A stretch of 20,274 bases of DNA, taken from the NCBI GenBank assembly GCA_018699755.1, contig JABIRQ010000172.1:1-20274 (forward strand). The letters are read 5' to 3'. The number at the start of each line of letters is the position of its first letter. Position 1 is the first letter of the stretch. The DNA is from Rhodospirillaceae bacterium. Lineage in GTDB: Bacteria; Pseudomonadota; Alphaproteobacteria; CADEGL01. Below the pieces are notes generated by a model. The model was not told the origin of the DNA and made no database searches. It was given only the letters and a program-made list of their open reading frames with translations. This document shows positions 7,634 to 14,923 of this stretch, one piece after another. Both the position numbers and the translations under genes were made by a program.

Positions 7634-8377
7634 CTAGAGGTCGGGGCGATCGATGCGCAGGGCGTCGAGCGCGGGAACCCGCACCAGCCAATGCCGCGCC
7701 AGATACACCATCGTGCCGACATGAAGACGGTCGGCGCGCGCCGCGAACAGGACGAAGCGGTCCGTCAGCATGGTGTCGATGGTCCGCCGGTCGTCCTCGT
7801 TGTGATATTCGACATAGATCAGGTCGGTCTTGTCGATGCGCGGCCCCAGGCTCTCCAGGATCGGCACCTCGCAGCCTTCCGTGTCGAGCTTGAGGATCGA
7901 GATTTCGTCGAGTCCCAGGGCGTCCAGGGCTGGGCCGGCGGCGGCCAGGCGGATCGTCTCGCCGTGCTCCTCCGTCCCAGGGCCCGAGACGACGGAATTC
8001 TGGGCCGGCTGACCGTGCCCTTCGTAGAGGACCGTCTCGCAATCCCGGTCGTAGAGGCCGAGGTGGTGATCGTGGATCGTTGGAAATGTCGCAGTGTTTC
8101 TCGCCAGGCATCCGTGGCACAGGCTCGACGGCTCGAAGCAGTGGATCTCCGCCTCGGGATAGTGGGAATGGAAGAACAGGGCCGTCGCGCCCACATTCGC
8201 GCCGATATCGACGATTACCGCCGGGCGAAACTCGGGCAGGGTCAGGATCGGGTATTCCTGGCCCGACAGGATCCGGCCGATCAGGGTGCGCAGCAGTTCG
8301 CCCTTGGGAAAGGTGAAGGCCACCTCTCGCCCTAGTAGCCGGATGTTGCCGGTTTCGATATTGCCGTTCGGGTTCAC
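7634..8377 (-). CDS. FkbM-family SAM-dependent methyltransferase
   Basis: A 247-residue Rossmann-fold methyltransferase. Motif I is VIVDIGANVGAT (54-65), followed by EIHCFEPS (acidic residue after strand 2, binding SAM ribose) and later ISILKLDTEGCEVPILESL, the FkbM-type strand 4 signature. Such enzymes O-methylate sugars or polyketides, commonly in glycan or secondary-metabolite loci, but many stand alone as here. I prefer GTG at 8377, behind GAGAGGGG. An in-frame TTG at 8416 would add 13 residues but has no ribosome binding site. It lies 58 bases downstream of the HdeD-like gene and 31 bases upstream of the MDR gene, all on the same strand. Confidence 0.88.
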   Translation of the reverse strand: MNPNGNIETGNIRLLGREVAFTFPKGELLRTLIGRILSGQEYPILTLPEFRPAVIVDIGANVGATALFFHSHYPEAEIHCFEPSSLCHGCLARNTATFPTIHDHHLGLYDRDCETVLYEGHGQPAQNSVVSGPGTEEHGETIRLAAAGPALDALGLDEISILKLDTEGCEVPILESLGPRIDKTDLIYVEYHNEDDRRTIDTMLTDRFVLFAARADRLHVGTMVYLARHWLVRVPALDALRIDRPDL

Positions 8378-8435
8378 ACAGCCCCTCTCGCGGTTTGCCT
8401 TCGGCTGTGCGTGCAAGTGGGTTGCATGCCCCGAA

Positions 8436-9020
8436 TCAAGACGAGGGCAGCGTGCGCGCGGCGAGCGCCGCCATGACCAGGGACAGGCCGAGCATGAACA
8501 TATTGATGCCGACGAGCAGGCCGATCGCCCAGTCGGCCGTCGCGGGCCAACCCTGCCAGATAAGGTAGGCCAGGACGAGATTCGACAGGCCGCCGAACAG
8601 GCTCCAACCCCAATTGCTCAGGTGCCGCCGAAAGTCGAGCGCGATCAGAATTCCCGCGATCCCTTCCGCCACGAAAACCGCGACGAGAACCATCGTCAAG
8701 GTCAAGACGCCCTCGAGCGGCTTGGCGATCAAAAGCAGCCCCAGCGCGAGCGCCAGCAACGCCGTCAGCAGCGCCCACCAGAAGCCCGGCGCGCCCCGCG
8801 CCCGAAGAACGGAGAGAACGCGAAACAGGCCGCCAATGAAGAGCAGCCAACCGATCAGGATTTCGATGGCCAGGGTGGCGATGTTCGGCAGGGCGACGGC
8901 CAAGATGCCGAGCACCGTCATGACCAGGCCCTGGGCGAAAAATATCTTCCAGTGCGCCCGGATCGCGGCGGCTGCGGTCTTGCGCAATGCCTCGACGCGC
9001 TGCTGTGCCGTTTCGCTCAT
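8436..9020 (-). CDS. HdeD/DUF308-family membrane protein
   Basis: A 194-residue inner-membrane protein with about six transmembrane helices arranged as three similar hairpins. Visible segments include VMTVLGILAVALPNIATLAI, IGWLLFIGGLFRVLSVL, WWALLTALLALALGLLLIA and IGLLVGINMFMLGLSLVMAA. The LGILAVALP...LIGWLLFIGG pattern is typical of HdeD (COG3247), linked in E. coli to acid resistance at high cell density; its biochemical role is not known. The first 25 residues are cytoplasmic and basic. The start at 9020 follows GGGAACG. It is first in a minus-strand series leading to the methyltransferase, MDR enzyme and dtd, and diverges from the ATC hydrolase-family gene. Confidence 0.9.
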   Translation of the reverse strand: MSETAQQRVEALRKTAAAAIRAHWKIFFAQGLVMTVLGILAVALPNIATLAIEILIGWLLFIGGLFRVLSVLRARGAPGFWWALLTALLALALGLLLIAKPLEGVLTLTMVLVAVFVAEGIAGILIALDFRRHLSNWGWSLFGGLSNLVLAYLIWQGWPATADWAIGLLVGINMFMLGLSLVMAALAARTLPSS

Positions 9021-9060
9021 GGTTTCGTTCCCGAGGCTCCGTTGGATCAAGCGGCAATAT

Positions 9061-9112
9061 CCCGCATAAGGCGGGCAAAGCACAATGTGCCGGACGCGAT
9101 CGGTGAATCGCG
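9061..9112. promoter_or_regulatory. cluster of three palindromes in a divergent intergenic region
   Basis: Three perfect inverted repeats follow each other in 52 bases: CCCGC-ataag-GCGGG (9061-9075), GCACA-a-TGTGC (9080-9090) and CGCGAT-cggtga-ATCGCG (9095-9112). They lie between the HdeD-like gene and the ATC hydrolase-family gene, where both promoters must be. Dyad symmetry of this kind suits binding of dimeric regulators; which regulator cannot be told. Confidence 0.4.
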
Positions 9113-9179
9113 CCCGGCGTTTCTGTTAAGCTGGGCGCGAACCTCTTTCGCGGGCCACCGAGAACGGAGCAACACCGCC

Positions 9180-9677
9180 ATGGCCGAAGTCAAGATTTCC
9201 AATTTCGAAAAACGCCGCCTGCAGGCCGAGGTGATCGCCCCGATCTACGACGAGATGGTGAAACGCCTGGGCGAGGAACAGGCGAAGGACCTCCTCTCCA
9301 CCGCGATCCAGGATTCCGCCATCCGCGAGGCCCGGGCCTTCGCCGATCAGGAGCCCGGCGGCGAGACCTCGATGGCCTCCTTCCTCGCCCTCTACAAGAA
9401 GCTCTACAAGAACTGGGGTCCGGATTGCGGGCTCGATGTCGAGGTCCTGCGCGAGGACGGGGACCATTACGATTTCGACGTCACCCGCTGCGGCTATGCC
9501 GATCTCTACGAGTCGATGGGTCTGGGCCATCTCACGCCGATGCTGGGCTGCAACCGCGACGGCACCTTCTGCACGGGCTACGACCCCAACATCAAGCTCG
9601 ACCGCGCCCAGACCATCGCCCAGGGCGCCCCCACCTGCACCTTCCGCTACACCTACCGAAAGGAAGGCGGGACATAG
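9180..9677 (+). CDS. L-2-amino-thiazoline-4-carboxylate (ATC) hydrolase family protein
   Basis: A 165-residue cytoplasmic protein. The C-terminal half carries the family pattern: FDVTRCGYADLYESMGL, then MLGCNRDGTFCTGYDPNIKL, then RAQTIAQGAPTCTFRY, with conserved Cys and Asp residues. The N-terminal half is helical (YDEMVKRLGEEQAKDLL). The named member opens the thiazoline ring of ATC to S- or N-carbamoyl-L-cysteine in bacterial L-cysteine production from ATC; most homologues are uncharacterised and many sit outside cysteine pathways. The ATG at 9180 has CGGAG about ten bases upstream. No carbamoyl-cysteine hydrolase is adjacent. The Cys-rich small peptide 370 bases downstream on the same strand is worth noting, though a link is unproven. 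Confidence 0.85.
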   Translation: MAEVKISNFEKRRLQAEVIAPIYDEMVKRLGEEQAKDLLSTAIQDSAIREARAFADQEPGGETSMASFLALYKKLYKNWGPDCGLDVEVLREDGDHYDFDVTRCGYADLYESMGLGHLTPMLGCNRDGTFCTGYDPNIKLDRAQTIAQGAPTCTFRYTYRKEGGT

Positions 9678-10046
9678 CGCATCGGCCGCTCCGTTTCGGT
9701 CGCCGCATCCACGCCCTCACCCTCACGGTGCTGCGTTGCATTCGTGCCGACGCCTTGGCGCCCAGGGGCCTACACCGTGGAGGAAGCGGTGCCAGCCACG
9801 AAGGTGGGACTTGCGGACCGGCCTGCTGGCCCAGGCCGTTGAGATCTGCCGGGTCAATGCATGAGAGAAACCGAAACCCGGCTGACATCGCATCGCGATA
9901 ACCCGAGCCTCACCTTACAATCGCGCCGGCATTGGCCTGTCGGTTAGGTAGGTCATAGCCCTTGCGCTTTTTCCTGGGCCCGGTCCCACCTCCGTCCTGG
10001 GAAGAACCGGCGCCTTGAGCTCATGCGAACCAACATGGAGGCCGTT
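9678..10046 (+). other. gene-free stretch before the Cys-rich peptide gene
   Basis: These 369 bases hold no frame I can support. They probably contain the promoter of the peptide gene. A stretch at about 9770-9850 reads without stops in one plus-strand frame but lacks a start and ribosome binding site, so it may be decayed coding DNA. I see no tRNA fold and no clear terminator after the ATC hydrolase-family gene. Confidence 0.4.
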
Positions 10047-10205
10047 ATGGCCGAGAATACTGCGATCGATAACATCAATGACGATGACCTGTCCGATGAG
10101 GCGCTCGACCGCATGGATGGCGTGGCTGGGGCGAAATCCTGCACGGGGTGCATGGCTGGGTGCGGGTGCAAACATCGTGACGGTACCCGCCAGCCGTCCG
10201 ATTGA
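10047..10205 (+). CDS. small Cys-rich peptide, RiPP-precursor-like (52 aa)
   Basis: The product begins MAENTAIDNINDDDLSDEAL. Its first ~28 residues are acidic and end LSDEALDRMDGVAG, resembling RiPP leaders that close with an LSDEELxxVAGG-type cleavage motif. The remaining ~24 residues, starting near AKSCTGCMAGCGCKHRDG, contain all four Cys spaced C-x2-C-x3-C-x-C, plus Ser, Thr, Lys and His. This two-part layout, strong negative charge in the leader and GGAGG at 10037-10041 (five bases before ATG 10047) support a real peptide gene. In-frame ATGs at 10023 and 10035 are less well placed. No maturase, protease or transporter for such a peptide is visible nearby. Alternatives are a small metal-binding protein or a Cys-tagged regulator. 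The family is not one I recognise. Confidence 0.6.
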   Translation: MAENTAIDNINDDDLSDEALDRMDGVAGAKSCTGCMAGCGCKHRDGTRQPSD

Positions 10206-10257
10206 TCCGCCACTCTTCACCGGTTGCTTGCCGGCTAGATAGATACTGGCGCCTTGC

Positions 10258-10297
10258 GGTCGACCCCGGACTCACCGGCCTCCGGTTTGGGTCGACC
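10258..10297. terminator. nested inverted repeat after the Cys-rich peptide gene
   Basis: Outer arms GGTCGACCC (10258-10266) and GGGTCGACC (10289-10297) enclose inner arms ACCGG (10274-10278) and CCGGT (10282-10286). The structure starts 53 bases after the peptide stop and 59 bases before the stop of the convergent 71-residue gene. It can serve as a transcription barrier for both, though no T-tract follows. Each outer arm also contains the palindrome GGTCGACC, so protein binding is possible. Confidence 0.45.
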
Positions 10298-10355
10298 TGG
10301 GCGTCGGGCGCGTGTCCCATTCAGGCACCGAACTTCACAAGACCCGGATCCACCG

Positions 10356-10571
10356 TCAGGTCTCGCCACCAAAGCCGCGCCTTTGGTGCTCGTCCAGCGC
10401 CAGCACCAACAACGCCAAATTCGCCTTGGTGGTACTCGAGCATCCGGCCGTAACCGTGCCGTCCTTCCAGAGAACCGACACCGCGATGGCCTCGATATTC
10501 TCCAAGTTCTCGAGGCCGGCAGAGAAAATCTCGGCTACGGTCGTCCCATAGAGGCTCAGGACATCGCTCAT
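10356..10571 (-). CDS. small protein of unknown function (71 aa)
   Basis: The product starts MSDVLSLYGTTVAEIFSAGL and continues with alternating beta-like segments, IEAIAVSVLWKDGTVTAGCS, then a helix TKANLALLVLALDEHQRR. It is probably a small cytoplasmic alpha/beta protein, without a signal peptide or membrane helix. AAAGGAG lies six bases before the ATG, one of the better ribosome binding sites in the window. It runs convergently to the Cys-rich peptide. I cannot name the family; proteins with a similar strand-plus-WKDG look occur as hypotheticals in alphaproteobacterial accessory DNA, but that is recollection and not a search. Confidence 0.65.
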   Translation of the reverse strand: MSDVLSLYGTTVAEIFSAGLENLENIEAIAVSVLWKDGTVTAGCSSTTKANLALLVLALDEHQRRGFGGET

Positions 10572-10818
10572 CCCGTACTCCTTTCATCGTCACGGCTCGA
10601 AATCAACGGATGCAAGACGATACCTGCAAGCGCCCAGAAATCCGAGCCGAGAGCCAGAACTGTCTTGCGAACAGGTTGAGGTTGAAAAAGAATTGTCGTC
10701 GGCTAGCCGGGTCCGAGCACCTGCGGTAGATGCAGGGGCGGCATCGAGCGCGTCGTTTCGTTGACACTTTGCGTGGGGAGGGCTTTCGGCCGTCTCCACG
10801 TTCGCTTTTATGGATTCC

Positions 10819-12138
10819 CTATGTCCGCTCGAACTCCGCCAGCAACGAGGCGCGGGTGGCGATTTCGTCGGCGGGCCAGGGATCGGGCCGGGCGTCGAAA
10901 GCGGCCTGGCCCCGGCGCACGGCCAGCTTGCCGCCGAGATAGACCCGCTCGACCTGCCGCGCCTCGGCGATGTCGCGGGTCGGATCGCCACGCACGACGA
11001 CGAGATCGGCCAGCTTGCCCGCTTCCAGGCTGCCGATTTCCTTTTCCCGGCCCAGCGCCTCGGCCGAACCGTAGGTCGCCGCCTCCAGCGCCTCCTGATG
11101 GCTCCAGCCCGCGCCGACCAGGCACTCCATCTCGTTGTTCATGGCTTCCTCGAAGCGCGCCATCGAGGCGCCGGCATCGGTCCCCGCGATCACCTTGACC
11201 CCGGCCTCGCGCAGGCGCCGGGCGTTCTTCTGGCGAATGTCGATGGGAATGGCGCCCTTGCGCAGGCCGACCTTGGCCCCGGCCGCCTGGCACTGGAAGG
11301 CGCGGTAGCTGGCCGCGAAGGTCGGCGCGGCATGGACGCCCCGGTCCGCCATTTCCTTGGCCAGTTCGTCGTCGAACTCCCATTTGCCGGGCGGCACCTC
11401 CATGCGCGAATGCTCGACACCGTGGACCCCGGCGCGCACCGCGGCGCGGATGCCCTCGACCCCGCGCGCATGGACCGTGACCTTGAGCCCGTTGGCATTG
11501 GCCACGTCCACCGCCCGCTTCATCTCGGGGACGGTGAACTGGGCCTTCAACGGGTCGGAAGTGGTGGTCATGTTGCCGCCGGTCGCGATCACCTTGATCA
11601 CGTCGGCCCCCTCCTCCACCCGCGTCTCGGCCATGGCCTGCACCCCGTCCTCGCCCTCGGCGATGCCGCCCAGGAAGTGCAGGTGCCCGCCCGTGCAGGT
11701 GATCGGCGCGCCACTGCTCATGATCCGGGGGCCCGGCACGATGCCCTTGGCGATGGCGTCGCGCAGTTCGTAGACCACGTGCCCGCGCGAGCCCAGGTCG
11801 CGCAGGGTCGTCACCCCGGCCTGCAGGGCCGCCCGCGCATTCGCCGCCGCGCGCAAAAGTTGGGCCGAATCGCTGTCTTTCTGGATGTCCTCGAAGGGCA
11901 CCGGCCCGGCGCTGAAGGTCAGGTGGACATGGCCGTCGACCAGGCCCGGCATGATCGTGCAATCGCCGAAATCCTCGCGCGGAATCTCCGGTGGGAAACG
12001 CTCCTCCGTCGCGGCCTCGGCCGGGCCGACCTCCAGGATGCGCTCGCCCTGAATCGCGACATAGCCCCGCGAAATGGGTTGCCCGCCACGTCCGTCGACG
12101 ACCCGGTCGGCCAGCAGGATCCGCAGTTCGTCGCTCAT
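10819..12138 (-). CDS. metal-dependent amidohydrolase
   Basis: A 439-residue TIM-barrel amidohydrolase of the imidazolonepropionase/prolidase-like group. Metal and catalytic residues can be placed: His70 and His72 in VDGHVHL, the carboxylatable Lys182 in DVIKVIATGG, His223 in VTVHARG, His243 in GVEHSR and Asp321 in AGTDAGAS. The beta-sandwich ends are typical (MPGLVDG at the front, EAGKLADLVVVRGDP at the back). Related enzymes cleave Xaa-Pro dipeptides, acylated amino acids, lactones or organophosphates; the substrate here is unknown. The ATG at 12138 follows AAGGAAGC and lies four bases after the luciferase-like gene's stop, so the two are almost certainly co-transcribed. The pair sits downstream of the transporter, cyclase and racemase-like genes and may complete that pathway. 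Confidence 0.93.
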   Translation of the reverse strand: MSDELRILLADRVVDGRGGQPISRGYVAIQGERILEVGPAEAATEERFPPEIPREDFGDCTIMPGLVDGHVHLTFSAGPVPFEDIQKDSDSAQLLRAAANARAALQAGVTTLRDLGSRGHVVYELRDAIAKGIVPGPRIMSSGAPITCTGGHLHFLGGIAEGEDGVQAMAETRVEEGADVIKVIATGGNMTTTSDPLKAQFTVPEMKRAVDVANANGLKVTVHARGVEGIRAAVRAGVHGVEHSRMEVPPGKWEFDDELAKEMADRGVHAAPTFAASYRAFQCQAAGAKVGLRKGAIPIDIRQKNARRLREAGVKVIAGTDAGASMARFEEAMNNEMECLVGAGWSHQEALEAATYGSAEALGREKEIGSLEAGKLADLVVVRGDPTRDIAEARQVERVYLGGKLAVRRGQAAFDARPDPWPADEIATRASLLAEFERT

Positions 12139-12142
12139 CGCT

Positions 12143-13186
12143 CTAGCTTCCTTTTCCGCCGCTCTTCGCGAAATGGGGCATGACCCGTTCGGCGAACAGG
12201 CGGATCGATTTCGTGGTCTTGGCGTGGTCGAGGGGGAAGCCCGCATACATGATGAACTCGTCGATTCCCAATGCCTCGTAGCCCTTGAGCTTTTCGACGA
12301 CCGTTTCGGGCGAGCCCGCGACCAGGTTGCTCAGCAGCTTTTCGTCCGAATACTCGTTTTCCACCGGATCGGCCTGGACGAAGCCGCCCTTGACCGTCGC
12401 CGTGTTGTTGAAAAGCCGGGTGAAGGCCCGGTGGTTGATCGCCACGTCCTTCATCGCGTCGAGCGCCTCGCCGTCCGTCTCTCCGACGAAGGCCATGCGC
12501 GAAATGCCGTATTTGGTGCGCTTGCCTTCGGGCGCCGCCTCGTCGCGGATGCGGGCGAACTGGCCGTAGCTCTCTTCGACATAGGAAAAGGGTTCGCGCC
12601 AGGGCGTGGCGAGCTGGTTGTAGCCCCGGCTGGCGATCCAGCGCATCGATTCGGCGTTGCGGCCCGAGATCCAGATCGGCGGGTGCGGCTTCTGGATCGG
12701 CCGGGGCACCGAGGTCGAGGGGCCGAAGGAGACGGTCTCCCCCCGGTATTCGAAATCCTCCTGGGTCAGCAGGCCTTCGATCACGTCCATGCCTTCGTGC
12801 AGGCGCGCCGTGCCGATCGACGGATCGATGCCGTAGCGGTCGAATTCGTACTGAAAGGCGCCGCGCCCCAGGCCGACCTCAAGCCGGCCCTCGCTCAGCA
12901 CGTCGGCCATGCCGATCTCGCCCGCCAGCCGGCGTGGGTCGTAATAGGGCAGCACGATGATCGCCGTGCCGACCCGCACCCGCTTGGTCCGCTGGGCCGC
13001 CGCGACGGCGAGCTGCAAAGGCGACGGACAGGCGATGTATTGCACCATGTGGTGCTCGGGAAACCAGACCGTCCGAAACCCCGCCTCGTCCGCCATCTCG
13101 GCCGAGCGCAGGGCGAAGCCCATGACCTCGCTTTCGCTCACTGCGCTGTCGAAGCGGTGGCAGGGCACGAACAGGCTGAATTCCAT
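12143..13186 (-). CDS. LLM-class flavin-dependent monooxygenase
   Basis: A 347-residue bacterial luciferase-like protein with a single TIM barrel. Family landmarks are MEFSLFVPCHRF at the N-terminus, RTVWFPEHHMVQY (His pair after strand 2), VRVGTAIIVLPYYDPRRLA, GRLEVGLGRG, PPIWISGRNAES and a late LVAGSPETVVEKL. Such enzymes use reduced FMN or F420 to oxygenate aldehydes, ketones, amines or sulfonates. A strong GAGGGAGG precedes the ATG at 13186. It is followed four bases later by the amidohydrolase. The first ~55 codons and leader are repeated at 14759-14923, described there. A flavin reductase is not seen nearby. Confidence 0.93.
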   Translation of the reverse strand: MEFSLFVPCHRFDSAVSESEVMGFALRSAEMADEAGFRTVWFPEHHMVQYIACPSPLQLAVAAAQRTKRVRVGTAIIVLPYYDPRRLAGEIGMADVLSEGRLEVGLGRGAFQYEFDRYGIDPSIGTARLHEGMDVIEGLLTQEDFEYRGETVSFGPSTSVPRPIQKPHPPIWISGRNAESMRWIASRGYNQLATPWREPFSYVEESYGQFARIRDEAAPEGKRTKYGISRMAFVGETDGEALDAMKDVAINHRAFTRLFNNTATVKGGFVQADPVENEYSDEKLLSNLVAGSPETVVEKLKGYEALGIDEFIMYAGFPLDHAKTTKSIRLFAERVMPHFAKSGGKGS

Positions 13187-13345
13187 GGCGATCCTCCCTC
13201 GCGCGCTCACGGCGCGCGGCTCCATTGAAGCACAGCGCGCGAAAAAGGGAAGCCAGCCATGAGCGACGTCGCGCGTCCGCTACGGCATGCACCGCGCTCG
13301 GACGACCGACGGCGTGGCATTCTGGTCGGTTCGATGAAATTCTGA

Positions 13346-13368
13346 CACTGTAGCCGAGTCGGACAGTG
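13346..13368. promoter_or_regulatory. short inverted repeat upstream of FAD oxidoreductase gene
   Basis: CACTGT (13346-13351) and ACAGTG (13363-13368) are complementary arms about 77 bases before the FAD oxidoreductase start, in the 258-base divergent region it shares with the monooxygenase gene. It is a possible operator. The left part of this intergenic region (13187 to about 13261) also resembles the leader of the truncated monooxygenase copy. Confidence 0.25.
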
Positions 13369-13444
13369 CGGAGCGCTTTCGACCGTCCGGCGCGTTGCCG
13401 TTTCGGAATCCGAATGGGCTGGCCGGCGCCTGACGAAGGAAACG

Positions 13445-14752
13445 ATGAAGACCAAAACCCTCCCAGCGCACGAAGACAGCAACGGCTGGTGGGAGATTCT
13501 TCCCGACGCTGCGCCGCCCCGAGTTCTTCGCGAAGACAAACGCGTGCGCATCGCCGTCGTCGGTGGCGGCGTGTGCGGCTTGGCCGCGACCCGCAGACTG
13601 GCAAGCTTGCGCCCCGACGAGGAAATCCTGCTGATTGAGGCTGACCGGATCGGCTACGGCGTCTCGGGCCGAAGCGCCGGGTTCATGCTCAACCTTCATA
13701 GCCATGGGGTGCCGAAGGACCTGGACGTGCTTCGCAGGACGATGCGGTTTTGGTCCGATGGCCTCAGTGCCCTCCGAACGCTGGTAAGAGAGCACCAGAT
13801 TCAATGCGACTGGAGCGATTGGGGACGGCTCTACGGCGCGGCCGGCCCCGATAGCGACCGGAACATGGATATGCTGGCCGACACGCTCGACTCCTTGGAT
13901 CAGACCTTCGAGTTGCGTAGCCGCGACCAGATGATCCATGACCTGGGCACGGATTTCTATCATCGCGGCCTGTTCGCCGGCGGCAATGCTCTCGTAAACC
14001 CTGCCGCACTAATGCGCGGGCTTGCGCAGACGCTTCCGGCGAACGTCGTTCTGTTCGAGAAATCGCCCGTCCTGAGCCTTGAAAAGCGGAGCGGTCTTTT
14101 CCACCTGGAAACCGCGCAAGGCTCCGTGACGGCAGACAAAGTCGTCCTGACAACGGGCGCGCACCTGCAACATTTTGGCATCGGCCGCGGCCGCTACGTG
14201 CCTATCGCGACCTATGCAAGCCTGTCGGCACCGCTGTCCGAAGAGCAGGCGAGCATCTTCCGGATCGGCGAGGAGGCTGCCATCTTCTCGACATCGGAGA
14301 ACGGCGCGACGATCCGCCTGACCAGGGACCGGCGACTGTTTTTCCGCAATCGTTTCACCTTCAACCCGAGCGGCAACGCGAGCGGACGTTCGGTCGCCGT
14401 CGCAGGCGCCATGCATCGGGGCGGAATCCGCAGACGGTGGCCGATGCTGGCGGACCTGGAGATCCCTTATGTCTGGGGCGGGGTCATGGCGTTCACGGCT
14501 AACAACGGCACGGTCTTCGGCGAGATAGAACCGGACCTCTTCGCGGTTCTGACCCATGACATCGGTCCGACGACCAGGGGAACGTCGATGGGCGGACTCA
14601 TCGCCGACCTGATCGAGGGGTGCGACAGCCCGCTGCTCGGCGAAGCGTTGAGCATCCCGAACGCACGGCGCCTGCCGCCGAGGCCGATTCTCGATCTCGG
14701 GGTCGCATGGGAACTCAACCGTATTCGACGGCAAGGCGCGGGCGAGTTCTGA
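13445..14752 (+). CDS. FAD-dependent oxidoreductase (DAO/PuuB-like)
   Basis: A 435-residue flavoprotein of the D-amino-acid-oxidase fold. The dinucleotide-binding motif is IAVVGGGVCGLAA (G40-x-G42-x2-G45) with the ribose-binding acid in LLIEAD. Next come GYGVSGRSAGFML, VVLTTGAHL, and the C-terminal FAD contacts GPTTRGTSMGGLIADLI. Family members such as gamma-glutamylputrescine oxidase oxidise secondary or primary amines of small substrates; the substrate here is unknown. AAGGAAACG precedes the ATG. It is on the opposite strand to its neighbours. Three sampled 60-base lines in it have 55, 58 and 63% GC, against 73% in two sampled lines of flanking genes. Its last few codons overlap sequence resembling the truncated monooxygenase. 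Acquisition by transfer or rearrangement is inferred. Confidence 0.9.
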   Translation: MKTKTLPAHEDSNGWWEILPDAAPPRVLREDKRVRIAVVGGGVCGLAATRRLASLRPDEEILLIEADRIGYGVSGRSAGFMLNLHSHGVPKDLDVLRRTMRFWSDGLSALRTLVREHQIQCDWSDWGRLYGAAGPDSDRNMDMLADTLDSLDQTFELRSRDQMIHDLGTDFYHRGLFAGGNALVNPAALMRGLAQTLPANVVLFEKSPVLSLEKRSGLFHLETAQGSVTADKVVLTTGAHLQHFGIGRGRYVPIATYASLSAPLSEEQASIFRIGEEAAIFSTSENGATIRLTRDRRLFFRNRFTFNPSGNASGRSVAVAGAMHRGGIRRRWPMLADLEIPYVWGGVMAFTANNGTVFGEIEPDLFAVLTHDIGPTTRGTSMGGLIADLIEGCDSPLLGEALSIPNARRLPPRPILDLGVAWELNRIRRQGAGEF

Positions 14753-14758
14753 CGGCGG

Positions 14759-14923
14759 CGCCGGGCAGGCGATGTATTGCACCATGTGGTGCTCGGGGAA
14801 CCACACCGTGCGAAACCCCGCCTCGTCCGCCATCTCCGCCGAGCGCAAGGCGAAGGCCATGACCTCGCTTTCGCTCACCGCGTTGTCGAACCGGTGGCAC
14901 GGCACGAATAGGCTGAAATCCAT
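14759..14923 (-). pseudogene. 5' remnant of a second LLM monooxygenase gene
   Basis: From ATG 14923 (behind GAGGGTTGCC) the frame reads MDFSLFVPCHRFDNAVSESE and on to HHMVQYIACPA, about 55 codons nearly identical to the start of the intact monooxygenase ending at 12143. Differences are few and mostly conservative (MEF/MDF, DSAV/DNAV, VMGF/VMAF). After that the similarity fades within about 13 codons, and the remaining open frame is antisense to the FAD oxidoreductase, so the barrel core and active site are missing. The upstream leader also resembles that of the intact copy. It sits 80 bases downstream of the racemase-like gene on the same strand and is presumably an inactive leftover of a duplicated gene. 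Confidence 0.85.

Noticed and set aside
9770..9870. possible group II intron or mobile-element debris after the ATC hydrolase-family gene
   Set aside because: Some phrases look element-like, but I could not identify a domain V fold, reverse transcriptase frame or terminal repeats.
10810..12183. 457-codon open frame on the plus strand
   Set aside because: Antisense to the amidohydrolase, which carries all metal ligands; shadow composition.
14009..14758. continuation of the monooxygenase remnant as a 304-codon protein
   Set aside because: Only the first ~55 codons match the family. The rest is antisense to the FAD oxidoreductase and lacks any barrel motif, so I list only the remnant.
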